Translations under genes and position numbers: made by a program
Origin: Symbiodinium natans
Taxonomy: Eukaryota > Sar > Dinophyceae > Suessiales > Symbiodiniaceae
NCBI GenBank assembly: GCA_905221605.1
Contig: CAJNDS010002838.1
Location: 146,501 to 199,715, forward strand
DNA: 53,215 bases
Direction: 5' to 3'
Shown: positions 38,413-48,611 of the stretch, in pieces
How the letters are laid out: each line of letters opens with the position of its first letter
How positions within the stretch are numbered: position 1 is the first letter of the stretch
Notes under the pieces: model-generated
The model's input: only the letters and a program-made list of their open reading frames with translations
Databases searched by the model: none
Told to the model about the DNA's origin: nothing

Positions 38413-39402
38413 CTGCGCACATTGGGAAGGCCCGCTGACAGTGCCGGCCTGATAACTCATCACAGCATCCCCTCCTGACGATGCTTGCGCAAGACAAGCC
38501 AGGAGCATGCGGGAGCATGCGGCCCAGCAACACGATTTGTGTGAAGAACCGCTCTCATGGAACCCAACTTCACACTCCACTGCACAGATGAGCACTGCAA
38601 GTCTGACACAGACGCCTGCTAAGTGGCAGCTCATGTCCCACAACAGCACCTCAGATCGCCAAGCGAAGCGAAGCGACAGGCGGCCCATACTCTTACTGGT
38701 GCTGAGATGTGCTGAGCAGCCCAGTGCCCACAGCCGACGGTGTCAAAGCATTGTTTCTGGCATTCCTCCTCAGACGCCACCTGGGCTTCAGGCTCAGAAC
38801 GACTTTGCTCAAGGCGCTGCTGATGCTGCCCAGCAACATGCCCTGCGACATGGCCATCCAGCTCTGGGGTAAACTTCTTGTTGTAGCTGTAGCAATCCTT
38901 GGCGACACACTTTGCCAACGTGTCCTTCAGTCCAGGTAGCATCCGAGTCTCGCTGGGGATTCCAAGGCAGTCCATCGGGCCGGCAATCACTCCGGGCTGA
39001 AAGATCTGACAAGGCTACTTTTTGAATTGGCTTGATCATGAAGACCAAGAACATCAGGAGACCCTTTCGACAATGCAGCCATTTCGAGCAGTCAATACCA
39101 ACAGTTTGCCAATAGCTGCCAGGAGTATTTCAACACATCATCCGTCCATCTCCCACCTTGCTCGCGGACTGATGGGTGATGAAACAGCCTCCATCCCAAC
39201 TGTAACTGAAGGCGCCGCATCCTGCTGTTTGCTTGCACCTCACATTCTCTTCTGCATGACATGAACATGGCGGTCCTCACGGGCGCCACTAAGGCCAGGG
39301 CCTGTGCTGGCAGTCTTGGGCCGTATCCTCAACTGTACGCTGCTCGCCTTGCATCAACGGAGGGATATAGGCCGCCCGGAAGTTGTAGCACTGCTGCACA
39401 GC
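38413..39402 (-). CDS. Cys-rich PAN/Apple-like repeat protein, internal exons
   Basis: Minus-strand exons with matching phases are: 39402-39302 (QGEQRTVEDTAQDCQH), 39238-39157 (CKQTAGCGAFSYSWDGGCF), 38996-38721 (PGVIAGPMDC to EECQKQCFDTVGCGHW), 38649-38616 (WDMSCHLA) and 38474-38413 (GTVSGPSQC). Two repeats are visible. Each has C-Q-x-x-C, then G-C-x-x-(F/W), then (D)GGC or SCHL, and closes with V-I-A-G-P-x-x-C or V-S-G-P-x-x-C. This cysteine order resembles PAN/Apple modules, which bind proteins or sugars outside the cell, so a secreted or surface protein is likely. Donors are GC at 39301, 38720 and 38615 and GT at 39156. Signal peptide, first exon and stop were not found. The domain name is inferred from pattern only. 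Confidence 0.6.
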
Positions 39403-39777
39403 CTGCAAAAAAATGGGCACACCGGCGTAGAACGCATCGATTCCAGGATTTCGCTCCATGTCTCACAATTTTCGCAGTTCGCACTATGGTGTAAAAGCTA
39501 CGCAGCAGAACACGAAGCAAGGGAAGGGCCTGGTAACTGGGCGCTTTTGGAAATTGCCGCTGCAGCTGCCCACAACATGTAGCCGTGCACGGCTTCAGCA
39601 GCTCTTCCGGAAGCATGACGAACATCCTCCGTTCGTAGCTGGTTGTGCCTGGCAAGCTGCGGATAGCAGCAATTTAGCTGTGTAATTGAACCTGCCCACA
39701 GTTCGCTGTTATCTTCTTGCACACGCCTGGCTTCAAATCTCCTGCCACAAGCATTCGTGGCTGCTTGCAAGGCAGAT

Positions 39778-41800
39778 TCACGCGAAGCTGGCTGTGACTC
39801 TCGCGCTGTCAGTGCCTGACACGCTGCAGCTCGCCGCAGGTGATTTGCTGGGATATACGAGAGACACAGTCTGGGTATCATACTCCTGGTCCTGGGACAG
39901 GCGCAGGGTAGTGGCAGACGGTTCGTTCTTACGCACCTCTCCCAGCCAACTTCGAACCTAGCTGAGTATGATCCAAGGAGCCTTGCAGGCATCAATGGCC
40001 GCTTCCCGGTGACTGCGGTTCATGAGGGTCTCGAGAAAACATTCCAGGCGAAGTAGCGCTGCGAACTCGACCTGCAGTAAACCCCAGTTAGACAGGTGAC
40101 TGGAAGCACAAAGCAACCTTGCCAACAGTTTCCAGTGTCGAGTTCCAACATTCATCAAGTGCAAATTGCGGGCCAAACCAGGAACATCTGAAGTCTCAGA
40201 ATAAGCATCTGTCTAAGATCGACTATTTGTTTTCTGAGGAAATCCCAAACTTTCGCAAGCAAATACTTGCTGCTGCCCTCTTCTTGATGCTCGTTGATGT
40301 GCTTGTGCAGCCCTCGTGGCCTTGAGGGTCTTCTCCTGCTGTCGCGCATTTGTTAACAGCGCGTCGTGGCTTGCGCGGCGCTGCTTGTAGCATGCTTCCT
40401 CAGCAAGGCGACAAGCAGCGGCGTTCGTACAGCATCATGCTCGCCAAAAAAAAATGTCCTCTTCTTGTTGTTCTTCTGTGCGCTGTGCCCTCAACTGCTC
40501 TGCCAAAAGGCCTCTGCACTGCAGTTCGCCAATGCCGCATCGTACGAATCACAAGCTGCTTGGTCCAACAGCAGCTGCTTAGCATCGCAGCTTTCCGTCA
40601 AGGATGTTAGATCCTGACCGCTCGGTGCTGTCGCAAAGACATAAAAGCAGGGGACGGCTACTGAGTAGCCCCATGTTAAATATCAGCTGCCTTCTGGACG
40701 GTGGAACATGTGCCCATCTTCGTCACATGCGCAGATCGAGCCTTGGGTAAAAGGCTGTGCAAGAGAGTGGAGCTTGAAGCCGTGTTCTACAAACTCAATC
40801 AGTTGACAATTGACAATGGCAGGTACTGGTGAGTACTTCAAGATCCTCTCGAAGGACATCTTGAAGTGCTCGTTTGCACAACGAGCGGCTGCATCGCATC
40901 TGGCTTCAGATTGTGCCAGCCGTTCCTTCGCCCAATGGAGCTCGGTCAACATCCGTGCCTTGCAAGTTAGCTTGCTGCATCGGACGCACTGTCTGCCTTG
41001 CGAGTCCCGACATGCAAGTCAAGCAGCATACCATCCAGTCGCATTCTCTCCAGCTTGCATGGTGCAGGACACTCTTGGGATCTGATTAAGCTCATCGAAT
41101 GCACCTCAACAGTACTCAGTGTCGGGTCTTGGACATGTGGTAAAAACAGAGTGAGGCCAGGGACGGCAATGCTCATCGCTTGCAGCCCGAAGGGACTCCA
41201 ATTCGGAGGTGCAGGTGCTGTTCTTGTACATTGCCGCCGACTGCAAGGGGGAACATTCCATCAGGAAGACTTGTGCCCATGCCCCGTTCATGGCAAGACA
41301 TCTTTGCTCTTTACAAGCTATTTTCCAACGGCGTGCTTTCAAAAGAAACTTCATGGAAAGGGCCCCAAGCATTTCCAGCATACCATCGGAAAAATCAGAA
41401 CGAGCAATTGTATACCAATCCTCGGCATGGCGGCATTGTGCGTGTTCGTCGCTGAGGAGAGCAGTCTTCGTGACGTCCAGTGTTGCCTGCAGGCCCCATG
41501 AGCTAGCACAAGGATGTCAGCGAAAGACAGCTTTGCCACTGCTTCAGGCTGCCTTGCATTCCTCGAAGTGATGAGGGGCATCATCAAGTTGTGCCTTGCG
41601 TGAAGGCTGAGAGGCCTTCTCCACTTTCTGGCAGCAGCCCTCGCCCCAGAGTTTGAACAGCATGCACAGCTGCCTGAAGGGCATGGTGTTGCTGGAGGAG
41701 GTGGGGCATCACCGTGTCCTTAAGGCTGAGCCGTCTGCACGTGAACCCTCGAACACACGCATCCATGCTTTGGTCTGCTTTTGCCTGTCGCACCTTCATG
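39778..41800 (-). CDS. Helical Cys/Gln-rich protein, unknown function, 3' exons
   Basis: Consecutive minus-strand exons in phase are: 40958-40827 (LHWAKERLAQSEARCDA), 40613-40512 (ESCDAKQLLLDQAACDSYD), 40398-40267 (EACYKQRRASHDALLTNAR), 40071-39982 (LLRLECFLETLMNRSHRE) and 39957-39778 (TTLRLSQDQEYDTQTVSLV), ending in TGA at 39780-39778. The first four are strongly helical, with Ala, Gln, Arg and regularly spaced Cys. The last looks beta-rich, with polar Ser/Thr. Further helical segments upstream at about 41.0-41.08, 41.15-41.50 (TALLSDEHAQCRHAEDW) and 41.6-41.8 kb probably belong to it, but their joins are not resolved. The gap between the last two exons is only 24 nt, so the true terminus could instead be the TAG inside that gap. 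No family recognised. Confidence 0.5.
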
Positions 41801-43547
41801 TCATCGGGACAAGAGCAAATATATCAAGCAGCACGGAGTTGCTGGGCCTCTATCGGACTGGCAAGCAAAGTGCTGACAGCCTGTCATTCCTTCGATGCCT
41901 CAATTCGCCTGTACCTGGGTAGCCACCCTGCGGGTTGGGCCCCTGCATATCCTATTGTCTACCAAGGTCCGCTTCTCATGACTAGCAATGGACACACAAC
42001 ATCACGGGCTCGTTTCAGCCAGAACTCTCTCAGCAACGCCTTGATTTGGCGCAGCAGCTCCTAGCAAAGGGACACTCTCATCCCACCTACAAAGAACTCA
42101 AGAAAAGGTCCCCTCACCTCATGAATAAAACGAGATTCCACCGATGTCAGAACCATGCAGCTGAGATTTTGTTTTCAAGCAGAGAAGAGCGGAATCTCGT
42201 GAAAATTCTAGATCGGCCCTCTCCTCTTTCATACTTTTTGTTTTAATGGGAAGTAAAGCCATTCACCTCTGACAAAAACAGCTAGACTTCATTGACTTCA
42301 TATTCCGCTATATCGAAATAGCAGGGCTCTTGTTTTTGGTAGGACACCCGTTCGTGCGCCCTGTGTTTCTGAGTTTCTGGCGGGGAGGGGGCTTGGGAGC
42401 GTCCATGCCGACCAAAAAATTTCTGGCTGCCGAATGACATGGCGGCTCATTTGCAGCTGTGTGGCTGTCGAACTTGTTTAGCCTTGCCATGGCACCACTG
42501 CGTTTTCTGAGGATCTGTCTGGCGCTGTCCGTGAACCAGCACATCATCGGGACCAACCCTCCAGCAGTACTGAAACTACAGCTTGAAGGGTCAGGGTACA
42601 GGATTCAGGGTCTTTTTTACGTTTTCCCGTTGCTGGTTTGCCAGCTGACGGTCTGTGGTTTACGCTTCAGGGTTCAGACCATCAGATTTGAAGTTTCGTA
42701 ACGACCTGACAACTCCCGTAGCAAGCTTCAAGATAAGGAGAGAAACAAAAAAGCCCGAGTGATTTGGGCCTTTTGTCCTGGTGCCCACACCGAGAATTGG
42801 TCTGAAACCTTGGCGTTATTCACATTCTTCGTCTCACACACTGCCATGCATGGCCCAAACGCAGGGCGCACGAAGACGCCTCCTACCTTGTTTTTGCGCA
42901 TGAAGTAAGATCCCCCTATCCTTCATGTTGCAAAATTGCAGAAAATCCTGGTTTCGTGTCTTTCAATCCAGGGATTTCGCCTTTCTCTTGCTGCTAATTC
43001 TGCACGCAAAAGCAATGACTTTTTCTAATTCACGACGAATGTGAAATCTTCTGCACGAGCCCACATGACTTCCATGCAGACGGCAAGGATTAAGCGCATA
43101 TATTGTATATGATGTACATACTTCTTTTAGCGATTGCCGATTTGCCAAGGGAGATGCTTTCTGTCCTTGCAATCAGCGCGACAGATGCGCTTTTTTCTAC
43201 GGGGAAATGACGGATTTTGGCCGTATTCTTACCAAATTTCACATCGTGAACAATGTACGCGACTTTTGCACGAACCTGCATGACTTCTCTGCAGGCAACG
43301 AGGCTTGCAGCTCATCGTACTGCTTCAAAGCGGTCTTGGTGTATGGTTTTCCCCGTAAATTCCACGGGCAGAATGCTCTTTTTTGCCCGTATATAATCCC
43401 AGCAAAAAGAAAATCAGTCCCCTCGAGTTGAGGATAAACCACATATTGCGTCGCACGTGACGGTCTGTCTGTGCATATTTTTTGGTAGCTGTGCGACCAT
43501 GCTAAAATCCTTCGTGTATGCAATCTGTTTGGGATCTGTGCTTGTAA
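41801..43547. other. Unassigned stretch, relatively AT-rich
   Basis: No gene recognised. A minus-strand segment at about 42.33-42.5 kb has coding-like composition, and a few TCAGGGT-type words occur near 42.58-42.68 kb. From about 42.7 kb the base composition is visibly more AT-rich than in the flanking genes. Confidence 0.35.
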
Positions 43548-43865
43548 ACATACACACACATACATGTGTATATATATATATACATATATATATATATGTA
43601 TATACATATGTTTCTACATACATACATACATACATACATACATACATACATACATACATACATACATACATACATACATACACACACACATACACACATA
43701 CACACATACATACATACATACATACATACATACATACATACATACATACATACATACATACATACATACATACATACATACATACATACATACATACATA
43801 CATACATACATACATACATACATACATACATACATACATTACATACAGACATACATATATATACG
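43548..43865. repeat. (TACA)n tetranucleotide microsatellite with TATA flanks
   Basis: A TACA array at about 43613-43838 has a short CACA-enriched interruption near 43681-43707. It is flanked by TATATA/ACATATA runs at 43566-43610 and 43855-43870. All frames are open, giving Tyr-Ile-His-Thr and Met-Tyr-Val-Cys artefact ORFs. Confidence 0.96.
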
Positions 43866-45439
43866 TCTATATATGTCGCAGTGCGTGGAGATATGTCAGA
43901 ACTCTCTCGGCATCTATTACCAACACAACGCGCCGCAACTACGGCTTGTGCTCCGGTACACGCCCTGATGTCTGCTTCTCCTGGTTGACGGGCTCTGCAC
44001 CACGCCGCATCAAGCCAGCCACAGCTGCTTCCATGCCTAGGCCAGAGAATCCGGGATCACCTAGTAATACCTAGTATATCTGTGTGTATAGCTTTATATA
44101 TATATATATACATGCATACATACATAGGAAGATATATGATGCCTCTTCGATACAAACCCACGGGCACAACGACCACGTTTTCAGTCTGCAAAGCACCGCA
44201 GCAAATCGAGGCTGATGCTATGGACCGACGGGGCGTGAACTTCGTGTGCCTCAGACAACGGACGCAATTCTAACGATATGAAAGGACTGCACCGGACGAT
44301 GAGACTACCGGCACATCTATGCTTGAAACGAAACTAGAAACAAGGGCCCTGCTACCTTTGACCGCAGCGCAGCTGCTGCAAGCGCCGGGAGCAGCGCAAG
44401 CAAAATCTCGCCAGAGGGTGATTTCAACCAGTCTGGAACACTTCCCTATTCGATACTTCGTATGAAGTGGATAGATGGGAGGACTCCAGGACACGAGGTG
44501 CAGAAGTGACCTCCTTCTCTTCTGGCCGCTGGGCCGGCTTGATCCTAGCCCTGGCCCCTTACAAGACGTGTCAAGAATACGCAGTGAAAGCATGAAAGGC
44601 ACTCGCCAACACTTGAGCGCCCCGGCACTCCAAAGCCAAAATCCCACCACAATCGCACTACGATGCCAGCCTTCATTGGTTATGGTCTGGTCCATGGGCT
44701 CATTCGCTCAACAGCAAGGCTTTGGCTGCACGTGGCTGCGATGGCACGTGCAATGTTCACGCTAGACTCTGACCACGCACACCGCTTTCGATACAGAATC
44801 TCCGAATCCCCAACACATTCCGCAAGAGGATAGCATAGGACAGCTGGGTTTGAAGCATCAGCCTTCGCGCTGCCAGCCTTGGTTTCGCGATGTCTTGCAT
44901 CAGAGACAAGGTGAAAAAGAAACCTCAGGTCGGCACAGAACTGGCTTGGGATCCTTCAGCTCGTCCGGATGATGGGCTTTGCCCGCCCTGGCGCAGGCTC
45001 CACCGCAACATAGCAAACGGCCCACATGTAGCGCCACAAGCGTGCCTGTGTGGAGAGAAGTGTAGGCTCCAAGGCAATCGTCACCATAGGTGGCAGTCTA
45101 CCTGGCAATCAAGCCCAGATAGGCAAGAATCTGGCAAGAGGCATGTCCAACCATACTCTGTTTGTGGCACGCTGTATCTCGGTCTTTCGCTTCAAGGCGA
45201 CTCAGATAAGATCGTGCGGTGCTACTGGCTGCCATCTTGACCAAAGTCACTGACACGGCATGCTGCTCGCTGCAATAAATGCGGCGAACACCGCACGAAC
45301 CAACACTCGGCTACTGCCAAGCTAAGAAGTGCTGCTGCTGCAGCAGCAGCAGCAGGCAGCTGTGGCAGCTGTGGCAGCTGTGGCAGCTGTGGCAGCTGTG
45401 GCAGCCCACGCACATGGAGAAGGGAATCTGTCAGAGCCT
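43866..45439. other. Unassigned stretch downstream of GrpE
   Basis: A short TA run lies at 44094-44112. An open minus frame at 44.27-44.70 kb and a plus frame at 44.89-45.24 kb have no recognisable motif. The repeats at 45.33-45.40 kb are listed separately. Confidence 0.35.
45330..45404. repeat. CTG/CAG run plus 9-bp repeat (GCAGCTGTG)x5
   Basis: CTGCTGCTG flips to CAGCAGCAG near 45340, an imperfect palindrome able to form a hairpin. Five copies of a 9-bp GCAGCTGTG unit follow. The array lies just beyond the GrpE stop codon and could be in its 3' untranslated region. Confidence 0.92.
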
Positions 45440-46531
45440 CTATGAAGGGCCAGGGCCTGAACTGACGATCACCAGGGCAGCCCTGAGCACCTGCTGCTCA
45501 TCCGAGCCTGTCACAAGAATCAACATAGGCTAAATAAAGACTAGTGACAGTGAGGCTTTAGCATGGCGATGCATGTTTGTCCCCTGCCTGGTGTCTTCAA
45601 GATCCATCCAGGGCGAAGCTCATTGCACACCACCTCCTGTGCAAAGTACACTGAGCGCAATCGCCTGGTCTTGGGACAACCACTACACTTGAGCAGTAAC
45701 AGTTGCGCAACGACACCGCCTCCTTGTACTCCTCTGATGGAATCATGGAAACCGCTTCGTGAAGCTCTGGGTTGAACGCCTCGCCCACGCTGGACATCTT
45801 CTCAATGCCAAGGGACTTCCAGCTCTCCAACATCTTGTCAAAGAGCGCCTCGAACTTGGCAACTACTGATTTCTGGCCGTCGGTTTCGACTTTCAAGTTC
45901 TGTTTGGCATATTCAAACTCGTCAGCAATAGGAAGGAGTTCCTGCACCAATGGGACTGCGGCCTTACCCCGAGCTGCTGCAAGCTCGGATGACGTACGCT
46001 GCCGGAAATTGTCAATTTCCAACTTAAGTCGTGAGTGTGCAGCTTGCTTCTCCTCCTTGACAGTGTTGAGTTCTGCAATCTCTGCCGTCAACTTCTCTAT
46101 GTTGGCCTTCGCGGCTTCGGACAACTCCTGCCCATGTCAACAACGCACACTGAAGCCACATGGCTGCCATGCCCTGGAACATATGCAAACAGCATTCCCA
46201 AACCTCAGTCGTCTCCGATTCTGCTTCAGACGATCTTCGTGCTGTAGGCGTTGGCCGAGTTTGAGTCATCCGGCCTTGTCGCGCCGACCGAAACCTCGGT
46301 GCACAAAGAAAACTAAACCCAAGACGGAGGAAGCTCAGTCTGCCAGGCGCGATTTGGGTTTGGCAACATTATGCCACCTGTGTTCGAAGGGTTGTCCAAC
46401 CTTTTTTCACTACTGAACCAATCTTGATCACAATTTAGAACGATCGGCTGCCCTGGTCCCAAAAAGCTCGTCTGCGCCGCCAGCACTGCCGCCACTATGC
46501 CCGCAGCGAGCAGAGGCCTACGGCCCGCCAT
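45440..46531 (-). CDS. grpE: GrpE nucleotide-exchange factor, plastid-type, five exons, complete
   Basis: Co-chaperone that releases ADP from DnaK/Hsp70. Exons on the minus strand are 46531-46452, 46294-46204, 46127-45720, 45636-45588 and 45507-45440, about 231 residues in all, with consistent phase at every join. Exon 1 starts at ATG 46531 with a signal-peptide-like leader (MAGRRPLLAAGIVAAVLAA) followed by SFLGPG and a basic Arg-rich stretch. This resembles a dinoflagellate bipartite plastid leader, with the FLGP region near the usual Phe motif. An acidic linker precedes the long coiled coil and the GrpE core: LEIDNFRQRT, PLVQELLPIADEFEYA, FNPELHEAVSMIP, and the C-terminal LRAALVIVSSGPGP typical of plastid GrpE. 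Introns are 157, 76, 83 and 80 bp; three begin with GC and one with GT, and all end in AG. The only uncertainty is leader function and the transcript start. Confidence 0.94.
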
Positions 46532-47478
46532 GGCAGGCTTCGCGGTGCGAGCGGAGAACTGTGATGGGCAGTGGCTGACTTCTACCTCAATCAAGACCAA
46601 AATCAATCCGAATGAACGCATCCACACACAAGGACCTCCAAAGCCACACTACAAGAGCGCAGCTTGACCTTTCAACCTTGCTGCAAAAATGCGCTCGCAT
46701 CGTCGAATTCAAAAACACTGCGCACAGCATCTGTAAGAACCTTCGCTGCTGGCTTCAGCAGAAGGCGTACTCCTCAGCCGAAACGAGCATCAATGGCATA
46801 TGATTTTCACGCGTCCCTCGCAAAAAAACCATGTCAACGCATGGTAAGACCAAAGCTGCGGATCCGCGCTTGGTCGGATGAGTATATCAGGCCTCAGCTT
46901 AAATTCAAGAAAACGACTACAATCTGTCGTCAGCAAAAGGAAACCATCAACATCGTAAAGCACAGCGCCGGGCCAAGCCGGTGGCAGAACAAATGCCACC
47001 TTTCACACACAAAAAGAAATGAATGCTTTTGCCGATGGCAGATAATTGCCATTATCGCGTCATGTCACTGGAAATCGAACTTGAGCAGAGTTTGTCGACA
47101 TTTTGTGTGCAAACATCACGATATTTCACATCGTGCAACATGCACCTGCAGCACATTACTGCGTAAACAAGCTGGAAGAATAAGAATGCGGGGTGGACCG
47201 ACGAGAAAAAAAAGTAACCACACGCTCGGAGTGGTCAGGCTGCTGGACAGCACCAGTGGACAGGCGGTGGTCAGGGTAATGGACAGTGGACAAGCTGGCA
47301 GGGAGGCTGATGGAGTGTCTCCTGCGACAAGTGCCACACTTGCACGCCACGCCAGCGTCCACCGATGGACAGGACAACGGGCCTCCGGGGAAACTTGTGG
47401 CGAAGCTGTCCCGGATTGTCCCTCCCCACGTTCACAAGTGTGCTGCACCGAGTCGCGGCAGTGGGGCGTGCCAGACGG
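46532..47478. other. Divergent spacer between GrpE and the retrotransposon
   Basis: This 0.95-kb spacer separates the GrpE start (minus) from the first spliced-leader-like word of the retroelement (plus). Both the GrpE promoter and the retroelement insertion site should be here, but no element was recognised. A plus-strand frame is stop-free from 46664 to 47764, Lys/Arg/Ser-rich without motifs. A minus frame (47562-47116) is open as well. Confidence 0.4.
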
Positions 47479-47502
47479 TGGCTCAAGCCATTTTGGCTCA
47501 AG
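47479..47502 (+). other. Relict dinoflagellate spliced-leader tandem
   Basis: Positions 47488-47502 read CCATTTTGGCTCAAG, identical to the last 15 nt of the 22-nt dinoflagellate spliced leader. Immediately before it, 47479-47487 reads TGGCTCAAG, identical to the last 9 nt. A truncated leader starting at CCATTTT joined to the end of another leader is the arrangement expected when a leader already copied into DNA is trans-spliced again at its internal AG and the mRNA is reverse-transcribed once more. It lies 251 nt before the first ATG of the retroelement frames. Confidence 0.9.
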
Positions 47503-47753
47503 TGCTGCCATTGAACAGGAGAAATCGGTTGTCGAACATCCGTCAACAAATGCTTTCGTCATGATACCTGCGAGGTTATCGTCAGTGCTGGTTTTCTTGA
47601 TGTTGAAAACAAATCTTTTAGTACAGAACGATCTCGCGCCATGGTTTCCGTGGTTTTCTGGTCAACCTCTGCCTGAGTTACTTGAGGCTCTGACCCTTGT
47701 GTGCCGCTCCCGCAGCGGGATAATAAGTACGGGACAAACTTACTGCCGCCAAC

Positions 47754-48611
47754 ATGCCTCGTGATATCTCCCGCACGCCCGTGATTGCACGTCGTTCCAG
47801 AGCAATGTCGCCTGGGCGGGTCGCAAATGCAATGGAGTCGCATGCGGCGGAAGCTGTGGCTGATGAAGCAGCTGCGGACTCAGTGCGTGTGGATCACGCA
47901 CACATAGCATCCACTTGCCCAATTTGTTGTGATGAGCTTGGTGGAAACGTGCCGGTTTGGAATTGGCCATGTGCATGCCGGGTGACAATGCATCTAAACT
48001 GCGCAGTTCAGTTGCGCCTGACTCAGAGATGCCCTGCGTGCCCACAATGTCGCGGCGCATGGCCCGGCGCGAGTGCTGACAATGAACTGGAGGTTGCGTG
48101 TCGGGACAATGGCGTGCCAATTCAGCGTAATTGGCAAGCAGGCCCGTTACATGGCCATCACCCTGAAGAACCGCCAATGCCCGCCGAACCTCTTGATCTT
48201 GTTTTGCTTTGTTGTGAACGCTTAATTGCGCTTGGCATACCAGCAGGGAGCCGCCGCATGACGTGGGCTCCGCAGCAAATGTTTGAGCCCGATGCCCAAG
48301 GATGTCGTCGGCTTGTTGGTTGGATGGGTGACTGGGTTTGCAACTGTTGTGGTCGCACGCTTGGTCAGGACAACGCCATAGCGCGACAGTTGAGGGACCT
48401 GCACTCATGTGGCATGGGCACGCATTGTCGCTTGAGTATTGACTTTGCGCACGGAACGTTTACTTGGATGTGCGGCTTTTCAGGCCCCTTGCCCATTGAA
48501 AATCCGCAAGAGAATGTGCCCGTGCATGTTGGGCGCCCCCCCCAAACTTTGGATCAACACGGTGTCAATGCGACCCACTTACTTTTCCGGATTGCCCCCG
48601 CTCGTCAATGA
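47754..48611 (+). CDS. Retroelement block 1: RING-CH-like zinc-binding domain
   Basis: Starts at ATG 47754. Residues 55-99 (47916-48050) hold Cys55-x2-Cys58, Cys73-x-Cys75, His80-x2-Cys83 and Cys96-x2-Cys99. This is the C4HC3 order of RING-CH/RINGv zinc fingers with a slightly short Cys-to-His gap. RING-CH domains in cellular proteins act as ubiquitin ligases; here that is only a possibility. A second Cys/His group follows at residues 198-223 (VCNCCGRTL to CGMGTHC). After the C8 run at 48536-48543 the conserved-looking reading moves to the +1 frame, so the last 22 codons of this frame may be out-of-frame. A RING domain upstream of a LINE endonuclease is not usual as far as I know. Confidence 0.85.
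   Translation: MPRDISRTPVIARRSRAMSPGRVANAMESHAAEAVADEAAADSVRVDHAHIASTCPICCDELGGNVPVWNWPCACRVTMHLNCAVQLRLTQRCPACPQCRGAWPGASADNELEVACRDNGVPIQRNWQAGPLHGHHPEEPPMPAEPLDLVLLCCERLIALGIPAGSRRMTWAPQQMFEPDAQGCRRLVGWMGDWVCNCCGRTLGQDNAIARQLRDLHSCGMGTHCRLSIDFAHGTFTWMCGFSGPLPIENPQENVPVHVGRPPQTLDQHGVNATHLLFRIAPARQ

Noticed and set aside
43414-44074. Long ORFs across the TACA array
   Set aside because: Tetranucleotide repeat artefact, open on both strands.
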